Below, one piece after another: positions 37,806 to 50,033 of a stretch of DNA of 64,000 bases. The notes beneath the pieces are model-generated. The model had not been told where the DNA came from, did not search any database, and was given only the letters and a program-made list of their open reading frames with translations. Numbering within the stretch: the first letter of the stretch is position 1; each line of letters opens with the position of its first letter. Origin of the DNA: Panulirus ornatus (Eukaryota; Arthropoda; Malacostraca; Decapoda; Palinuridae); the NCBI RefSeq assembly GCF_036320965.1, contig NC_092231.1, positions 68,197 to 132,196 of the forward strand, given 5' to 3'. Position numbers and translations under genes: made by a program.

Positions 37806-40800
37806 TGATAACCCATCTCTTGCCATCCACTTTCATATTTACCCACATCAATATATGTACCTATATCTCTGATGCCTATTCCTTTTGAGAAGTCCCATCA
37901 AGGGGGTGACCTTGACAATAGAGATTCCACTTATCCCTGTCATTACTTGCCTCCCTTGCATACACTATTCCATGCATTCCTCCATCATTTCTTTCCCTCC
38001 AGTATTCTTCCATCCATTTTGTCACAAGTGGTTTTCCTCTCACCCCACCTTCTTTAATTTGCTATCATACACTCTCCTTGTAAACTCCCAGTCTTGCATT
38101 GTTTCCATATGCCCAAACAACCTCAAAGTATTACATTTCAGCCACTCTACAACTCCTCAATTAATTCCCTCTGTGTTCCCTGCCATACCACATCACTCAT
38201 ACATCCCTTTATTTCTTTCTTCATTCAGTCTAATCATGCCACATGCTTCTCTCAAGTAGCTCATTTCCACAGCCTGGAATCTTGACTTATTTGACTTATT
38301 CTATGTCCTTATTTCGACTTCACAGGTCAGGGTTGGGAGGATTGTGCTGTCCCTTAATCCTCTCTTCTCTTCTATACTTACACCTCTTCTCTTCATTATT
38401 CTGTTAAAGGATCCAATGACTTTTCTACCCTGTAATGCTCTCTCCCTTATCTCTCCATCCATATCACCAAACTTACCCCAGACAATTCCTAAATACTTAA
38501 ATTCTCTCACCTCTTCTTCTCTTTCTCCACCCATATCAAGAGCACAGTTTAGTACACTTTCTTCTTTCACTCTATATGGTTTTACAAAATCTTTATTTTC
38601 ACTCTGTTACTTTGCTTTTACTTTCTTTTACCTTCAATCACCTACACTTACACAGATCATAAAACACACTTATAACCTTATCCATCTCCTCTTCACTCTT
38701 AGCAAACAACACGTTATCATCAGCAAACAGACTTGCTACTATCCACCATGTCTCACTACTACACTCCATCTCTGCACCCCATTTCTCTAGTTTTGCTTTC
38801 ATCTCTCTCTTATCACTACATCCATATATGTAAAAGCCACAGTGATATCACACAGCCCTGCCTCACTTTACTTTTGCTCAGCTCTCCTTCCACTCTTACA
38901 AATGCATTTGCTCTATAGAAGGCTTTCACACCATCCGACAAGTGTCCCCTTACCCCCTACTACCTTAATACATCCCATAAAGCATTCCACTCGACTTGTC
39001 ATACACTCTTTCCAGATCCATAAAAGCTGCATACAACTTCTTACTTAAGCTAAATACTTTTCAACAGTCATCTTTACTGCAAAAATCTGATCCACACAGC
39101 CCCTACTTATCCTAAAACCTCCTTGCTCCTTACTTATTCTGCATTCAGTCACTTTCATCACTCTGTCAATCAACATTCCTGCTTCCACTTTTCTTGGTAT
39201 ACTTAACAGACTTATTCCCGTATAATTGCTACCTACATCCATATTGCCTTTTCCTTTGAATAAAGGAACAATAATAGCTTTCCCCCAATCCTCAGGCATA
39301 ACCTACAGTGTCCATGCTAAATTATGTATCAGATGCATCCACACACTATCACACTCTCTCCTCTATACTTCAGTATTTCAGCCTTAATTCCATCCACTCC
39401 AGGTTCCTTTCCTACCCTCAGCCTCATCATTGCCTTTTTTACCTCCTTATTTTGCTATAGGCCCTTGTACATGTACCCTCTTCTTTCCATCCTCCATACC
39501 CAACATGTAACAACTGCTGCCTCTGCTTATCCCACACTAATCAGTTCTTCAAAAAACTCTTTCTATCTACCTCTCACTTCCTCCTTTTGTGTCAGCAAAT
39601 CCCTTTTCTTACTTCTCACATTCACATTTCCACTCTTACATTCACCTCTTGTTTTTCGTTCCCCTCCAGTATAATTTCTTGTTTTCTTGAGACTTTTTCA
39701 CTTAACTTTCTTCCAAAATCTTCATATATGCTTCTTTCTATGTTGATGGTGCCAGTCATGGACAAAAGTCCATATCAAGGTCAGGCATTAATTGAAGTAT
39801 AGAGAGAATCATGAAACAATAAAAGGAAAGCCAAGGAAAGTATTTATATATTTTGGAAGAAGTGAAAAACCTGTCTTTCGAAATGTGCCTGTTCATAGTT
39901 ATTAGGAAAGAAATGAGAGAGTAGAGAGTACCAAAGCTTTGATGTGTAGGGAAAGAAGCAGGTATCAAAATGACTCACCCTTGAGTTGCAGATGGCCACA
40001 CAACAATCATGTGACACAGCAGCTTGCTGAGTATTACATGGTCTGTCAGCATCATAACATTCCACTTACATATTTTACTGTCTTCCCTCCTCCTTTGCTG
40101 AACTTCCTCAGGTACATTCCTTTCAAGCACTCTACCATATGCCTTTTTCTTCTCTTCCACAGCATTTCTAATCTCTTCTGTCCACCATGCATTTCCCTTT
40201 TTATTTCTATATCTCATGACCTTATATCCAACTATTAATTCCACAACCTCTAATAGTATTAATCTAAACAAATTAAACACCTCATTTACTCATGACTGCA
40301 TCTCTACATTCACAACACTTCTATCTAAGCTTTCAATTACATTCATTTTGTACTCCACCCTGTGTTTTCTCTGATTCATCATCTTGCTTGACAACACTTT
40401 TATCTTTCCATTCTTCTTTACACCATACCTAAACTTCTCCCTGATCATCATCACCATCAGAACTGTGAAATGGTCAGTCACCAAAGAATCTTATCACAAC
40501 TCAGGCATCTGGCACAGCCTTTCTCTCTCTTTCATCCACTGCCACATAGTCAGTCAAAGCCTTTTGTGCTTCTCTTCCATCATTTCTCATTCATGTATGC
40601 CTGTGGATCATCTTGTGCTGAAAAAAGGTGTTTGCAAGGAATAAATGCGTCTCAGCTTAAACATCCACAAAATAACTTCCTTTCTTATTTACTCCAGGCA
40701 CTTCCTGTTTACCAACCATCTTGTCAATTTCATTACATCCCACTTCACATTCGAATCACCCATTATGACCACATTTCTTTCTCAAATTTCTCTAGAAATG

Positions 40801-41215
40801 CTTAATTTCATCCTTACTTTGTACAGTCATTGTATTTACAGGTGCATGCACACATACTTCATGCATGCATTCTTCACAATTCCAATCTTCCCTTTAATCC
40901 ATGCTATTCTTGATCCATTCCTTCCATGTCCTGTAGAACCCTCCCACACTCTCAGTTATAGCAGAATTGCACATCCTTCTTTCCCTTTACCCTGATAATT
41001 TTCATTCATTCTCATCCATACCATTCCTCCCATTTACTTGCAATTACCATATCCATTTTCACTCCATATACCGTGCCTAAGGATATGGGTTTCCCCAATC
41101 CCCACCACATCCGTTCTATAAACTTTTCCACAAGCTCCCTCCATTTACTCTCACCAGTTATCCATTTGCATTCAGTGCCTTCACCCTGAGCCATTCATCC
41201 CTTTTATTCCTCAGC
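37806..41215 (-). mobile_element. RTE-2 LINE, near full-length, degenerate
   Basis: A minus-strand element of a second RTE lineage. From its 5' side it shows endonuclease-linker remnants (about 41194-40290), a linker ending WWTEEIRNAVEEKKKAYGRVL (near 40160), MPEDWGKAIIVPLFKGKGN, YTGISLLSIPRKV and SKEQGGFRISRGCVDQIFAV (39045-39299), ADD and thumb remnants (38700-39000), and FKYLGIVWGKFGDMDGEIRERALQGRKVIGSFNRIMKRRGVSIEEKRGLRDSTILPTLTCEVEIRT-type C-terminal codons (38301-38570). The 3' tail ends with a TCTCTGATGCC...AAGGGGGTGACC block at 37870. 37806-37868 looks like a separate endonuclease scrap. It is heavily decayed and older than RTE-1. Confidence 0.75.
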
Positions 41216-41220
41216 ATAAA

Positions 41221-41282
41221 TGGTAGACTCCAGTGCCGCTTCTTAGCTATTTGTGTCTAAGAAGTGGCACTGGAATCTACCA
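41221..41282. repeat. Near-perfect inverted repeat (hairpin)
   Basis: Left arm 41221-41246, loop 41247-41256 (CTATTTGTGT), right arm 41257-41282. The arms are 26 bases with two mismatches. The arm contains CTCCAGTGCCGCTTCTTAG, which also occurs (as CTCCAGTGCTACTTCTTAG and a variant) in single orientation in repeats at 43276-43300 and 57967-57990. It lies ~110 bases upstream of an MRPL4 exon. Confidence 0.85.
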
Positions 41283-41394
41283 GTTATGCCGAGGAGTTTG
41301 ATGTAATAATTTTTGTATTAACTGATTTTAGGCATTCAGTATGTTTGTGTAAGTAAGGAATCATGAAACTGACTTTAGTGATGTGTTTCAACAG

Positions 41395-41471
41395 AGTTTG
41401 GGCTCAACAGTTGGACAGCAGACAGCAATAACAAGTGCACCAGCTCCTCTCATTCTAGATGACAATCACAG
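41395..41471 (+). CDS. MRPL4: Mitochondrial ribosomal protein L4 (uL4m), exon A (first seen)
   Basis: A 77-base exon between an acceptor (TGTTTCAACAG) and a donor (CACAG|GTGAAT). It encodes SLGSTVGQQTAITSAPAPLI then LDDNH and two bases of the next codon. It starts in phase 0 and ends in phase 2. On its own it carries no signature, but spliced to the next exon it gives a continuous frame (DDNHRNVVKAREAWIETLD) in the position of the variable N-terminal region of uL4m. The mitochondrial targeting sequence should lie in one or more upstream exons that I could not find. The call rests on splice sites and phase, so it is less certain than the following exons. Confidence 0.6.
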
Positions 41472-42976
41472 GTGAATCTCATTTTCTCTCTTCTGTGATT
41501 TTCTTTTTTTCAGTCTTTAGAGGAGTGCTTCCCAGCCTTTCTCAACCCATTGCCTCCTTTCAAGAGCAATGATGGCTGATGCCCTCCTCAAAGAAATTGA
41601 AGTAGATTTTATGTCTAGAATGCTCTTTCTCGAAAACTCTCATGTGACTCCCTTAAGATAAGCAATGAATCTTTTAACCATTCACCCCCAGAATTGATTT
41701 TGCCTCCAGCACAAAAGAATGGGGAGAATGAAATATTATTTAATTAAACAAAAATGTTTGTGCAGCAGCATTATGTATGATTTTATATGGATCTGTAGCA
41801 TTTCTAAAAAGCATGGAATATTTCAGTGATTTTGCTCAGAGCTCGAGTAGATGGGGGATGCCATCCCCTTGTTGTCTCAAAATCAAATTATCATCCTCTT
41901 TGTCTAAATAAGAGATGGCATCCACCATTTAGGTACTTTGGTGGGAGATTCCTAAGGCTCAGTGAAGGGAAAATCAAGGAGGGCATTTTTGTTGGTCTGC
42001 ATATCCTTGAGCTTCTTAGAGATGGGTAGAGTGCTGCATCGTCATTGGTGACAAGAAAACAGCATGGAATGCCTTCCTGCTAGTAGCAACCAACTATCTT
42101 GGGAATATCAAGGCTGACAGTTGTGAAGTATTTGTAGAAAACCTATTGTTGTCCTATTAGAAAATTGGCTACAACATGTCTTCAAAGACAAAGTTTCTCC
42201 ACTCTCACCTTGATTTCCGCCTGGCTGACTATGGCACAGAGAACAGTGAGCACAGTGAATGTTTCCATCAAGACAACCCTATGATAGAGAAACATTACTA
42301 GGGCAGATGAAGGTCATTGATGTTCGCATACTATTGCTGGACATTAAGGATATGATGCAGGACTTATATACCAGTAACAGCAAAAGAGGCATTGTGTTGA
42401 ATGGAAGTAAGCCAGCGACTGTACCCTGGTGCACAAAAATATTGTGTAATGCTTGTGAAATTTAAGATAGTGAATTTTACTCCAAAATTGTCCCCCAGTT
42501 AAGTGCTTTTATGGTTAGTTTTTTGTTCAGCATCTTAATGTCCTTTAAAGAAAACACATTTCATCTCTGAAACATAAAATGAACCAAAATATGTTGATCA
42601 GTGTAATCAATAAGTATGCCAACATTTTCTTTAAAAACATGTTTTTTTTATCATTTTGTAGCACAAGATTTTTGGGGAATTTTTTTTTTTGTAAGATTGT
42701 ACCTCAGATTTCATAATTGGAGATTCATGGGAAAATATGCTTCAGTATATGAATTTTTGATTTCTGAAAGGGTGTTCAGGAATGGAACCCTTTGTAGGGT
42801 GATGCAAAATTAGGGAGCATTACTCTGAAAATGTTGTCTTTTAAGTACTTGACTATGAGATAGATAAAGATATGCTATATCAGAGGATTTAAGGAGATCA
42901 ATTTGATTTATAGATAACCATGTTTTTATGTTAGTATTCTTATGTGATGATAAAAAACAATTTCTCTTTGAATTAG

Positions 42977-43139
42977 GAATGTTGTAAAAGCCCGTGAAGC
43001 CTGGATTGAAACCTTAGACGCAAGTACAGATAGTCCTCAAGTAGGGCTCATGCATCTGCATCCTAGAATTTTTGCTGCTTGCCCAAGGCTTGACATCATC
43101 CATGAGAATGTAGTCTGGCAAAGAAAGTATCGGATGGTG
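42977..43139 (+). CDS. MRPL4: Mitochondrial ribosomal protein L4 (uL4m), exon B
   Basis: A 163-base exon, acceptor TTGAATTAG and donor GTG|GTAGGT. Phase 2 in, phase 0 out. It encodes VKAREAWIETLD, VGLMHLHPRIFA and CPRLDIIHENVVWQRKYRMV. The pattern R-x-AW-E-L...VGL-LHP-VFA-PR-DI-H---WQ-K---- is the N-terminal conserved part of mitochondrial uL4, a structural protein of the large mitoribosomal subunit that contacts 16S-like rRNA at the start of the exit tunnel. The protein is made in the cytosol and imported. The preceding intron is 1.5 kb and the following one 5.5 kb and full of LINE copies. Confidence 0.9.
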
Positions 43140-43184
43140 GTAGGTTTGGACATTTGTTGTTTACGCTCTTTTGCATTAGATTCC

Positions 43185-43330
43185 CTTATTTTCCGTCTGT
43201 CTATATTTCTGATGGCCTTTGCCTCCGGGAACTCCATGAAAGGGGTGGCCATGGGAAAGGAGTCTCCTTAACTGGTGAATTCCATTGCCACTTTTTAGCC
43301 TTTAATTCCTCACCCTTAACAGGTTTCAGC
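43185..43330 (-). mobile_element. RTE-2-tail repeat fragment
   Basis: Shares with 57870-58010 a block of about 130 bases: CTGATGGCC/TCTGATCCCC, GGGAACTCC, AAAGGGGTGGCCA, GAGTCTCC, AACTGGTGAA-TCCA and TTCCTCACCCTTAACAGG. The first half also matches the 3' tails of the RTE-2 copies (37870-37925; reverse of 48060-48130). The second half does not, so it may be a separate short element carrying an RTE-2 tail. Confidence 0.6.
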
Positions 43331-44400
43331 AGAGAGCAGCTCTAGTTTAGTTTTCTTTTTGTTTTTCTTCTCCATATGTATTTCTCTGTACATATGAAAC
43401 TTATGCCTCAAATGCCTCAATTATTGTACCATGTATTATATTGATAATTATTTTCTGTTCATTTCATAATGATTATTACCCCTGTCTTATTTTTGAGCAT
43501 CCATTGTTTGGTTTATATGTAAAGTGATTTATGGTAGCTTGTTTGCACATATTAAGATATGTATCTTCCTGGATGTGTCTGGTGAATTTCAAAATGATCA
43601 ATATGACTTATGTTGTCTTGGAAGGGTTGGTATGTGTGAGTGTGAGACAAGTTTCCTAATACTTATGGCAGCCCTATTTTATGTTTATTTCCATTGAAAT
43701 ATGAAATCTATATTTATTTATGATTATCCCAAGATCAGTTCCGAGGAAAGAGTTGTGGCATTGCTCACGACCTTTCTAAGGGCTCTTGTATCCCTAGACT
43801 GTACCGCTTTCAGTTGGGGGGAAATGTAGACTCCTTTGAGATAGACGTTCTATGATGAGAATTTACTCTGATGATACAGCTTTGCTAAAGGTGAGTTTTC
43901 ACTTGCTTTGTAACCTTGAACAGGCAGAGTCTGGTAACACATGAAATCTACATAAGATTTTCTCTGGCAAATGACAGAAAATGTTGCTAGTGATCAATTC
44001 AAACCAGTATCGTGAAAATAGGGCTACCAGTGAAAGGCCAGACTTTAGGGCATTTCTGAAAATCCTTCATCCTTAGTGTCATGTTGTTTCATATAAAAAT
44101 GGTAAATTACTTTTTTACCTTGTGTATCTCCCGTCTCATTATTTATGCATGCAACCATACTCAGTTTCCTATTTCCCATACAGTTTACCAGTTGCACTCA
44201 GAAAACTTATACCTTTGTTATGTATGCAGCAGCACTAAGCTGTACTGTCATCAGCAACAACTAACTGGTATGTGTTAATGTATTAGGGACGTAATATAAG
44301 CCAAGCACATCATTTGAACAATGCTGATATTTGCACCATAATTAGGATTGTACTCTGCACCAGCTCTAAGAGCTCTTGATTCTATCTGTACAGTTTAGTT
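43331..44400. other. Intron sequence, nothing recognised
   Basis: AT-rich intronic DNA of MRPL4 with no motif I can assign. Confidence 0.5.
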
Positions 44401-44404
44401 TTTG

Positions 44405-44815
44405 CTCACTAGCTCACACTAGCTGCAGCCCATGGGACTGAGACACCAAGGTACTTAAAGGAGGTGACAAAGTCAGTCAGGTTTCCAGCAGTTGTCAACT
44501 TAGATGGTCTGCCCCTGCCATTACCAATTCGTTTATTAAAGACCTTTGTTTTATCTGCAGAAATGATGAAGCGAAGGCTTTCACATGCTATGTGTATGCA
44601 TTTACATTTCATATGTTTTGGTATGTACAAGAATATCATCAGCATAACTAATAGTGATATTTCTAGGACTATGAAATCAATTTTAGCAATGCATAGGTCA
44701 GCACATAGAACAAAATGGGGCTGAGTAATCCACCTTGAGGAATGCCAAGTAGCATGTCTTTGACTTAACTTTTGTAGCCTTGAAACAACACAGCTGACTT
44801 TCTATTAAAGAGATA
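44405..44815 (-). mobile_element. Jockey-type LINE RT fragment
   Basis: Minus-strand. DMLLGIPQGGLLSPILFYVLTYA lies at about 44690-44765 (RT G-x-PQGG-x-LSP-LF block). In another frame come RFIISADKTKVF and SFKYLGVSV (44409-44645, thumb motifs). The FADD box is lost between them. It is different from RTE-1, RTE-2 and the CR1-type copy. It lies in the MRPL4 intron between exons B and C. Confidence 0.65.
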
Positions 44816-44819
44816 GCCG

Positions 44820-45022
44820 AGTATCCAGTGCAGGAGCCGCCCATATCCAATTTTGCTCATTCCTATAAGATAACTTTACCTCGAACCTCTCACCTTTCTT
44901 TCTACCTACTTGCATACATATCTTGCCCTCTTGATAAAACTCCTCACTGCTTCTTATAGCTTTCTTCCCACAACATATATTTGTAACACCTTTCACGAAA
45001 CATCTCTATCAACCTCATCAAA
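44820..45022 (-). mobile_element. RTE fragment (old), with a short opposite-strand scrap after it
   Basis: A minus-strand remnant reading GRKAIRSSEEFYQEGKICMQVGRKKGERFEV, the equivalent of the SFYRGCKACVRVGREESDWFSV region, with diverged residues. The next ~100 bases (45023-45120) resemble plus-strand RTE-like sequence (AGTGCTGTGAATGTAGGGATGCAG). Assignment to RTE-1 or RTE-2 is unclear. Confidence 0.55.
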
Positions 45023-45164
45023 AAAAATGCAGGGAGGAGTATGACAGGAATGTAACTGAAAGCTTAGATGGAAGTGCTGTGAATGTAGGGATGCAGTGTG
45101 ACTGAGGTGTTTAAAAGTTTTAGAGAAATACAATTATTTTATTTTTTTTTTTATTTTTTTTTTT

Positions 45165-46423
45165 GCTTTGTCGCTGTCTCCCGCGTTTGCGAGGTAGCGC
45201 AAGGAAACAGACGAAAGAAATGGCCCAACCCACCCCCACACACATGTATAATACATACGTCCACACACGCAAATATACATACCTACACAGCTTTCCATGG
45301 TTTACCCCAGATGCTTCACATGCCTTGATTCAATCCACTGACAGCGCGTCAACCCTGGTATACCACATCGCTCCAATTCACTCTATTCCTTGCCCTCCTT
45401 TCACCCTCCTGCATGTTCAGGCCCCGATCACACAAAATCTTTTTCACTCCATCTTTCCACCTCCAATTTGGTCTCCCACTTCTCCTCGTTCCCTCCACCT
45501 CCGACACATATATCCTCTTGGTCAATCTTTCCTCACTCATTCTCTCTATGTGCCCAAACCATTTCAAAACACCCTCTTCTGCTTTCTCAACCACGCTCTT
45601 TTTATTTCCACACATCTCTCTTACCCTTACGTTACTTACTTGATCAAACCACTTCACACCACACATTGTCCTCAAACATCTCATTTCCAGCACATCCATC
45701 CTCCTGCGCACAACTCTATCCATAGCCTACGCCTCGCAACCATACAACATTGTTGGAACCACTATTCCTTCAAACATACCCATTTTTGCTTTCCGAGATA
45801 ATGTTCTCGACTTCCACACATTCTTCAAGGCTCCCAGAATTTTTGCCCCCTCCCCCACCCTATGATCCACTTCCGCTTCCATGGTTCCATCCGCTGCCAG
45901 ATCCACTCCCAGATATCTAAAACACTTCACTTCCTCCAGTTTTTCTCCATTCAAACTCACCTCCCAATTGACTTGACCCTCAACCCTACTGTACCTAATA
46001 ACCTTGCTCTTATTCACATTTACTCTTAACTTTCTTCTTTCACACACTTTACCAAACTCAGTCACCAGCTTCTGCAGTTTCTCACATGAATCAGCCACCA
46101 GCGCTGTATCATCAGCGAACAACAACTGACTCACTTCCCAAGCTCTCTCATCCCCAACAGACTTCATACTTGCCCCTCTTTCCAAAACTCTTGCATTCAC
46201 CTCCCTAACAACCCCATCCATAAACAAATTAAACAACCATGGAGACATCACACACCCCTGCCGCAAACCTACATTCACTGAGAACCAATCACTTTCCTCT
46301 CTTCCTACATGTACACGTGCCTTACATCCTCGATAAAAACTTTTCACTGCTTCTAACAACTTGCCTCCCACACCATATATTCTTAATACCTTCCATAGAG
46401 CATCTCTATCAACTCTATCATAG
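45165..46423 (-). mobile_element. RTE-1 LINE, 5'-truncated, young short-tail copy
   Basis: A minus-strand copy. The 3' tail starts at 45165 after a T-rich run (the poly(A) tail), and the 5' break is at the YDRVDRDAL codons (46423), where it abuts an RTE-2 copy. One in-frame stop (AVA-type codon changed to TAG, 45725-45727) splits the frame into 45349-45723 and 45727-46423. Otherwise it is open through [12 protein letters not shown] and [11 protein letters not shown]. Confidence 0.88.
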
Positions 46424-48170
46424 GTTGTTGAATTTGTAGTTAGATACAATGTCATGAGATATAGAAATAAAAAGGGCAATGCATGGTGGACAGAAGAGAT
46501 TACAAATGCTCTCGAAAAGAAGGAAAAGGCATATGATAGATTGCTTGATAGGAATGTATCAGTAGAAGTTTAGCAGAGAAGGAGGGAAGAATATGAAGAA
46601 TGTAAGCGGAGTGTTAAGAAGCTGATAGGAGAATGCAAAGAAAGAGTAAATGAAGATTTTGGAAGAAAGTTAAGTGAAAAGTTTTGGGGTAATTAGAAAC
46701 TATACTGGAAGGAGGTGAAAAAGGAAAGAGGTAGATGTAAGAGTGGAAATGTTAATGGAACAGAAGGTTGTGCGTGAGGATTGGGTGAAAGCTGTTATTG
46801 TTCCTTTATTCAGATGAAATGGTGTTAAGGATGTATGTAGCAAGTATAGAGGAATAATTCTTTTAAGTATACCTGGGAAAATGGATGCAAGAACAGATTG
46901 ATGGAAGTGACTGAATGCAGAATGAGTGAAGAGCAAGAGGGTTTTAGGAAAGGTAGGGGATGTATGGATCCGATTATTGTGGTAAAGATTATCATGGAAA
47001 AGTATTTAGCAAAAGGGAATAAGTTGTATGCAGCTTTCATGGATCTGGAGAAGGTGTATGACAAGAGTTGAGCAGAATGCTTAATGGGATGTGTTAAGGA
47101 TATATGGAGTAGGGGGACAACTGCTGGGTAATGTAAAAGCCTTCTATAAAGGAGCAAATACATGTGTAAGATGGATTTAGAGTTGAGTGAAAGTTTTGGT
47201 ATACATTTAGGTGTGAGGCAGGAATGTGTGATGTCGCCGTGGCTTTTTAATATCTATATGGATGGATGGATTGATAAGAGAGATGAAAAGGGGTGCATAG
47301 ATGGAGTGTGGTGGTAAGATATGGTGGCTATTGGCAAGCCTGTTTAAGGGTGATGTGTTGTTTGCTGAGAGTGAAGAGGAGTTGCAGAAGGTTGTAATTG
47401 TATTTTTTGTGTGTAAATGTAGGCAGTTGAAGGTAAATGCAAGTAAAAGTTAAGTAATGGTGTTTGGAAGAAAACAAAGTGAAAGTATAGATTTTGAAAC
47501 CATATAGATAGAGTGAAAGAAGACAGTGTTTTAAATTGTCCTTTGTATATGGGGAGAAAGACTAGAAGAGGAGAGAGAATTTAAGTATTATGAGCTGTCT
47601 TGGATAAGTGTGATGATATGGAAGGGTATATGATAGAGCAGTACAGAGTAGAAGAGTCATTGGGTCTCTTAATAGAATAATGAAGGGTAGAGGTGTAAGT
47701 TTGGAAGTGAGGAGAGGATTAAGGGACGGCATAGTCCTCCCAACCTTGACTTATGCAGCTGAAACATGGACCTGGAATAAGTTACATAGGTTCAAGAGTC
47801 CAGGCTGTAGAATGGGCTATTTGAGAAGAGCTTTTGGTGTGATTTGAGGTGTATGAGAGAGGTGGTATGGCATTTTTCAAGGAAGTGAATTGTGGAGTTG
47901 TATAGTGGGTGAAATGTAACACTTTGAGGTGGTCTGGGTATGTTGAAAAAAATGCAAAACCTGTGACATGGGCAAATAGGGTGGAAGAATATTGGAGGGA
48001 GAGAAATGGTGGAAGAATGCATGGAATAGTGTATGTGAGGGGGGCAAGTAAGGACAGGGATAAGTGGAGGCTCTTTTGCTGTGGCCACCCCTTGATAGGA
48101 GTTTCCGAAGGCTTGGGAGTCAGAGATAGTTTCATAGATAAAAGTATTCCTCATGCACATTCTTCAAATC
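46424..48170 (+). mobile_element. RTE-2 LINE, degenerate, truncated
   Basis: Plus-strand. It matches the reverse of 37850-40290: RYRNKKGNAWWTEEI-like codons (46457), ISLLSIPGK-like (about 46862), KEQEGFRKGRGCMDP-like (46930), YAAFMDLEKVYDKS-like (47030), GVRQECVMSPWLFN-like (47211), VLFAESEEELQKVV-like (47360), RLRDGIVLPTLTYAAETWTW-like (47718) and the C-terminal WSGYVEKNAKPVTWANRVEEYWRERNGGR (47909). The 3' tail ends with the GTGGCCACCCCTTGATAGG block near 48090. It carries many stops. Confidence 0.75.
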
Positions 48171-48555
48171 AAACATGTAATCCACACATCATCCAACACT
48201 CTTGAAACCACATCATTTCTACCTTGTCTGATGCTCTATGCATGCCGCTACCTTCTCACTTCTCTTCCATAAAGCTTACTAGTATACTCAACAGACTTAT
48301 ACCTCTGTAATTCAAACACTCATGTTTGCCATCTTTGTCTTTATACTGTCACTCTCTGTATTTATTCTTCTAATCTTCAAACACCTTACAATGATCCATA
48401 CACACATTGAAAATCCTAATTTACTAGTCAAGAACACAGTCACCCTCTTTCTTAAGAAACTCAACTGCAATATCTTTCACTCCAGCCTCCTCGCTACATT
48501 TCGTCTTAACATAAGGCTTTCACCGCCTGTTTTCTTTTTATCAAGCCACTGGTTT
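48150..48555 (-). mobile_element. RTE fragment (old, fingers region)
   Basis: Minus-strand scraps matching the RTE-1 region from EDW/KGKG through ISLLSI and EHQIGEE-CGF to KNVCEKYL (ACTCAACAGACTTATACCTC, ACACAGTCACCCTCTTTCTT). It ends only ~70 bases upstream of MRPL4 exon C. Confidence 0.65.
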
Positions 48556-48626
48556 TGACTTTTTCACATCACATTTATATTTTGCAGCCCAAAATTATTT
48601 TAACAGCTTTTTTTTCTTTATTCCAG

Positions 48627-48724
48627 AATACAGCACATACTAAGCTTCGGTCAGAGGTGCGAGGAGGGGGTAAAAAACCTTATCCACAAAAAGGAACAGG
48701 ACGAGCAAGGCATGGCTCTATTCG
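48627..48724 (+). CDS. MRPL4: Mitochondrial ribosomal protein L4 (uL4m), exon C with rRNA-binding signature
   Basis: A 98-base exon, acceptor TTTATTCCAG and donor CG|GTAAGC. Phase 0 in, phase 2 out. It encodes [20 protein letters not shown] then [12 protein letters not shown] and the first two bases of Arg. The R-G-G-G-K/R-K-P-x-x-Q-K-G-T-G-x-A-R-H-G-S-I/x-R stretch is the hallmark of L4/uL4 proteins, the extended rRNA-binding loop region. It makes the gene identification secure. It is tightly boxed by LINE copies (about 70 bases upstream, about 100 downstream). The next intron is 8.8 kb. Confidence 0.96.
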
Positions 48725-48827
48725 GTAAGCGGAATGTGAATTGAGGGTTAATACCTGCTGTCATAAACTGAATGATAAGTTCTATAAAGTTTGTATGTCC
48801 ATGTGTTTCATTTACTAGATTTTTTTT

Positions 48828-50033
48828 TTTTTGTCTGTCTCCCGCGTTTGCGAGGTAGCGCAGGGAAACAGACGAAAGAAATGGCCCAACCCACCCCCAT
48901 ACACATGTATATACGTACGTCCACACATGCAAATATACATACCTACACAGCTTTCCATGGTTTACCCCAGACGCTTCACATGCCCTGATTCAATCCACTG
49001 ACAGCACGTCAACCCAGGTATACCACATCGATCCAATTCACTCTATTCCTTGCCCTCCTTTCACCCTCCTGCATGTTCAGGCCCCGATCACACAAAATCT
49101 TTTTCACTCCATCTTTCCACCTCCAATTTGGTCTCCCACTTCTCATTCCCTCCACCTCTGACACATATATCCTTCTTGGTCAATCTTTCCTTACTCATTC
49201 TCTCCATATGACCAAACCATTTCAAAACACCCTTTTCTGCTCTCTCAACCACAATCTTTTTATTACCACACATCTCTCTTACCCTATTATTACTTACTCG
49301 ATCAAACCACCTCACACCACACATTGTCCTCAAACATCTCATTTCTAGCACATCCACCCTCCTGCGCACAACTCTATCCATAGCCCACGCCTCGCAACCA
49401 TACAACATTGTTGGAACCACTATTCCTTCAAACATACCCATTTTTGTTTTTCGAGATAATGTTCTTGACCTCCACACATTCTTCGAGGCTCCCAGAATTT
49501 TCACCCCTTCCCCCACCCTATGATTCACTTCTGCTTCCATGGTTCCATCCGCTGCCAAATCCACTCCCAGATATCCAAAACACTTCACTTCCTCCAGTTT
49601 TTCTCCTTTCAAACTTACCTCCCAATTGACTTGATCCTCAACCCTACTGTACCTAATAACCTTGCTCTTATTCACATTTACTCTCAACTTTCTTCTTTCA
49701 CACACTTTACCAAACTCAGTCACCAGCTTCTGCAGTTTCTCACATGAATCAGGCACCATCGCTGTATCATCAGCGAACAACAACTGACTCGCTTCCCAAG
49801 TTCTCTCATCCACAACAGACTGCATACTTGCCCCTCTTTCCAAAACTCTTGCATTCACCTCCCTAACAACCCCATCCATAAACAAATTAAACAACCATGG
49901 AGACATCACACACCCCTGCCGCAAACCTGCATTCACTGAGAACCAATCACTTTCCTCTCTTCCTACACGTACACATGCCTTACATCCTCGATAAAAACTT
50001 TTCACTGCTTCTAACAACTTGCCTCCCACACTT
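48828..50033 (-). mobile_element. RTE-1 LINE, 5'-truncated, short-tail copy
   Basis: A minus-strand copy with a T run (poly(A)) at 48820-48832 and a short tail. Coding (49088-50059) is open through [26 protein letters not shown] (substitutions next to the catalytic DD), [12 protein letters not shown] and [10 protein letters not shown] one-base insertion (KKDIC) then shifts the last ~40 codons. The 5' end lies at the VGGKLLEAV codons and is included in the 418-base duplication. Confidence 0.86.
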
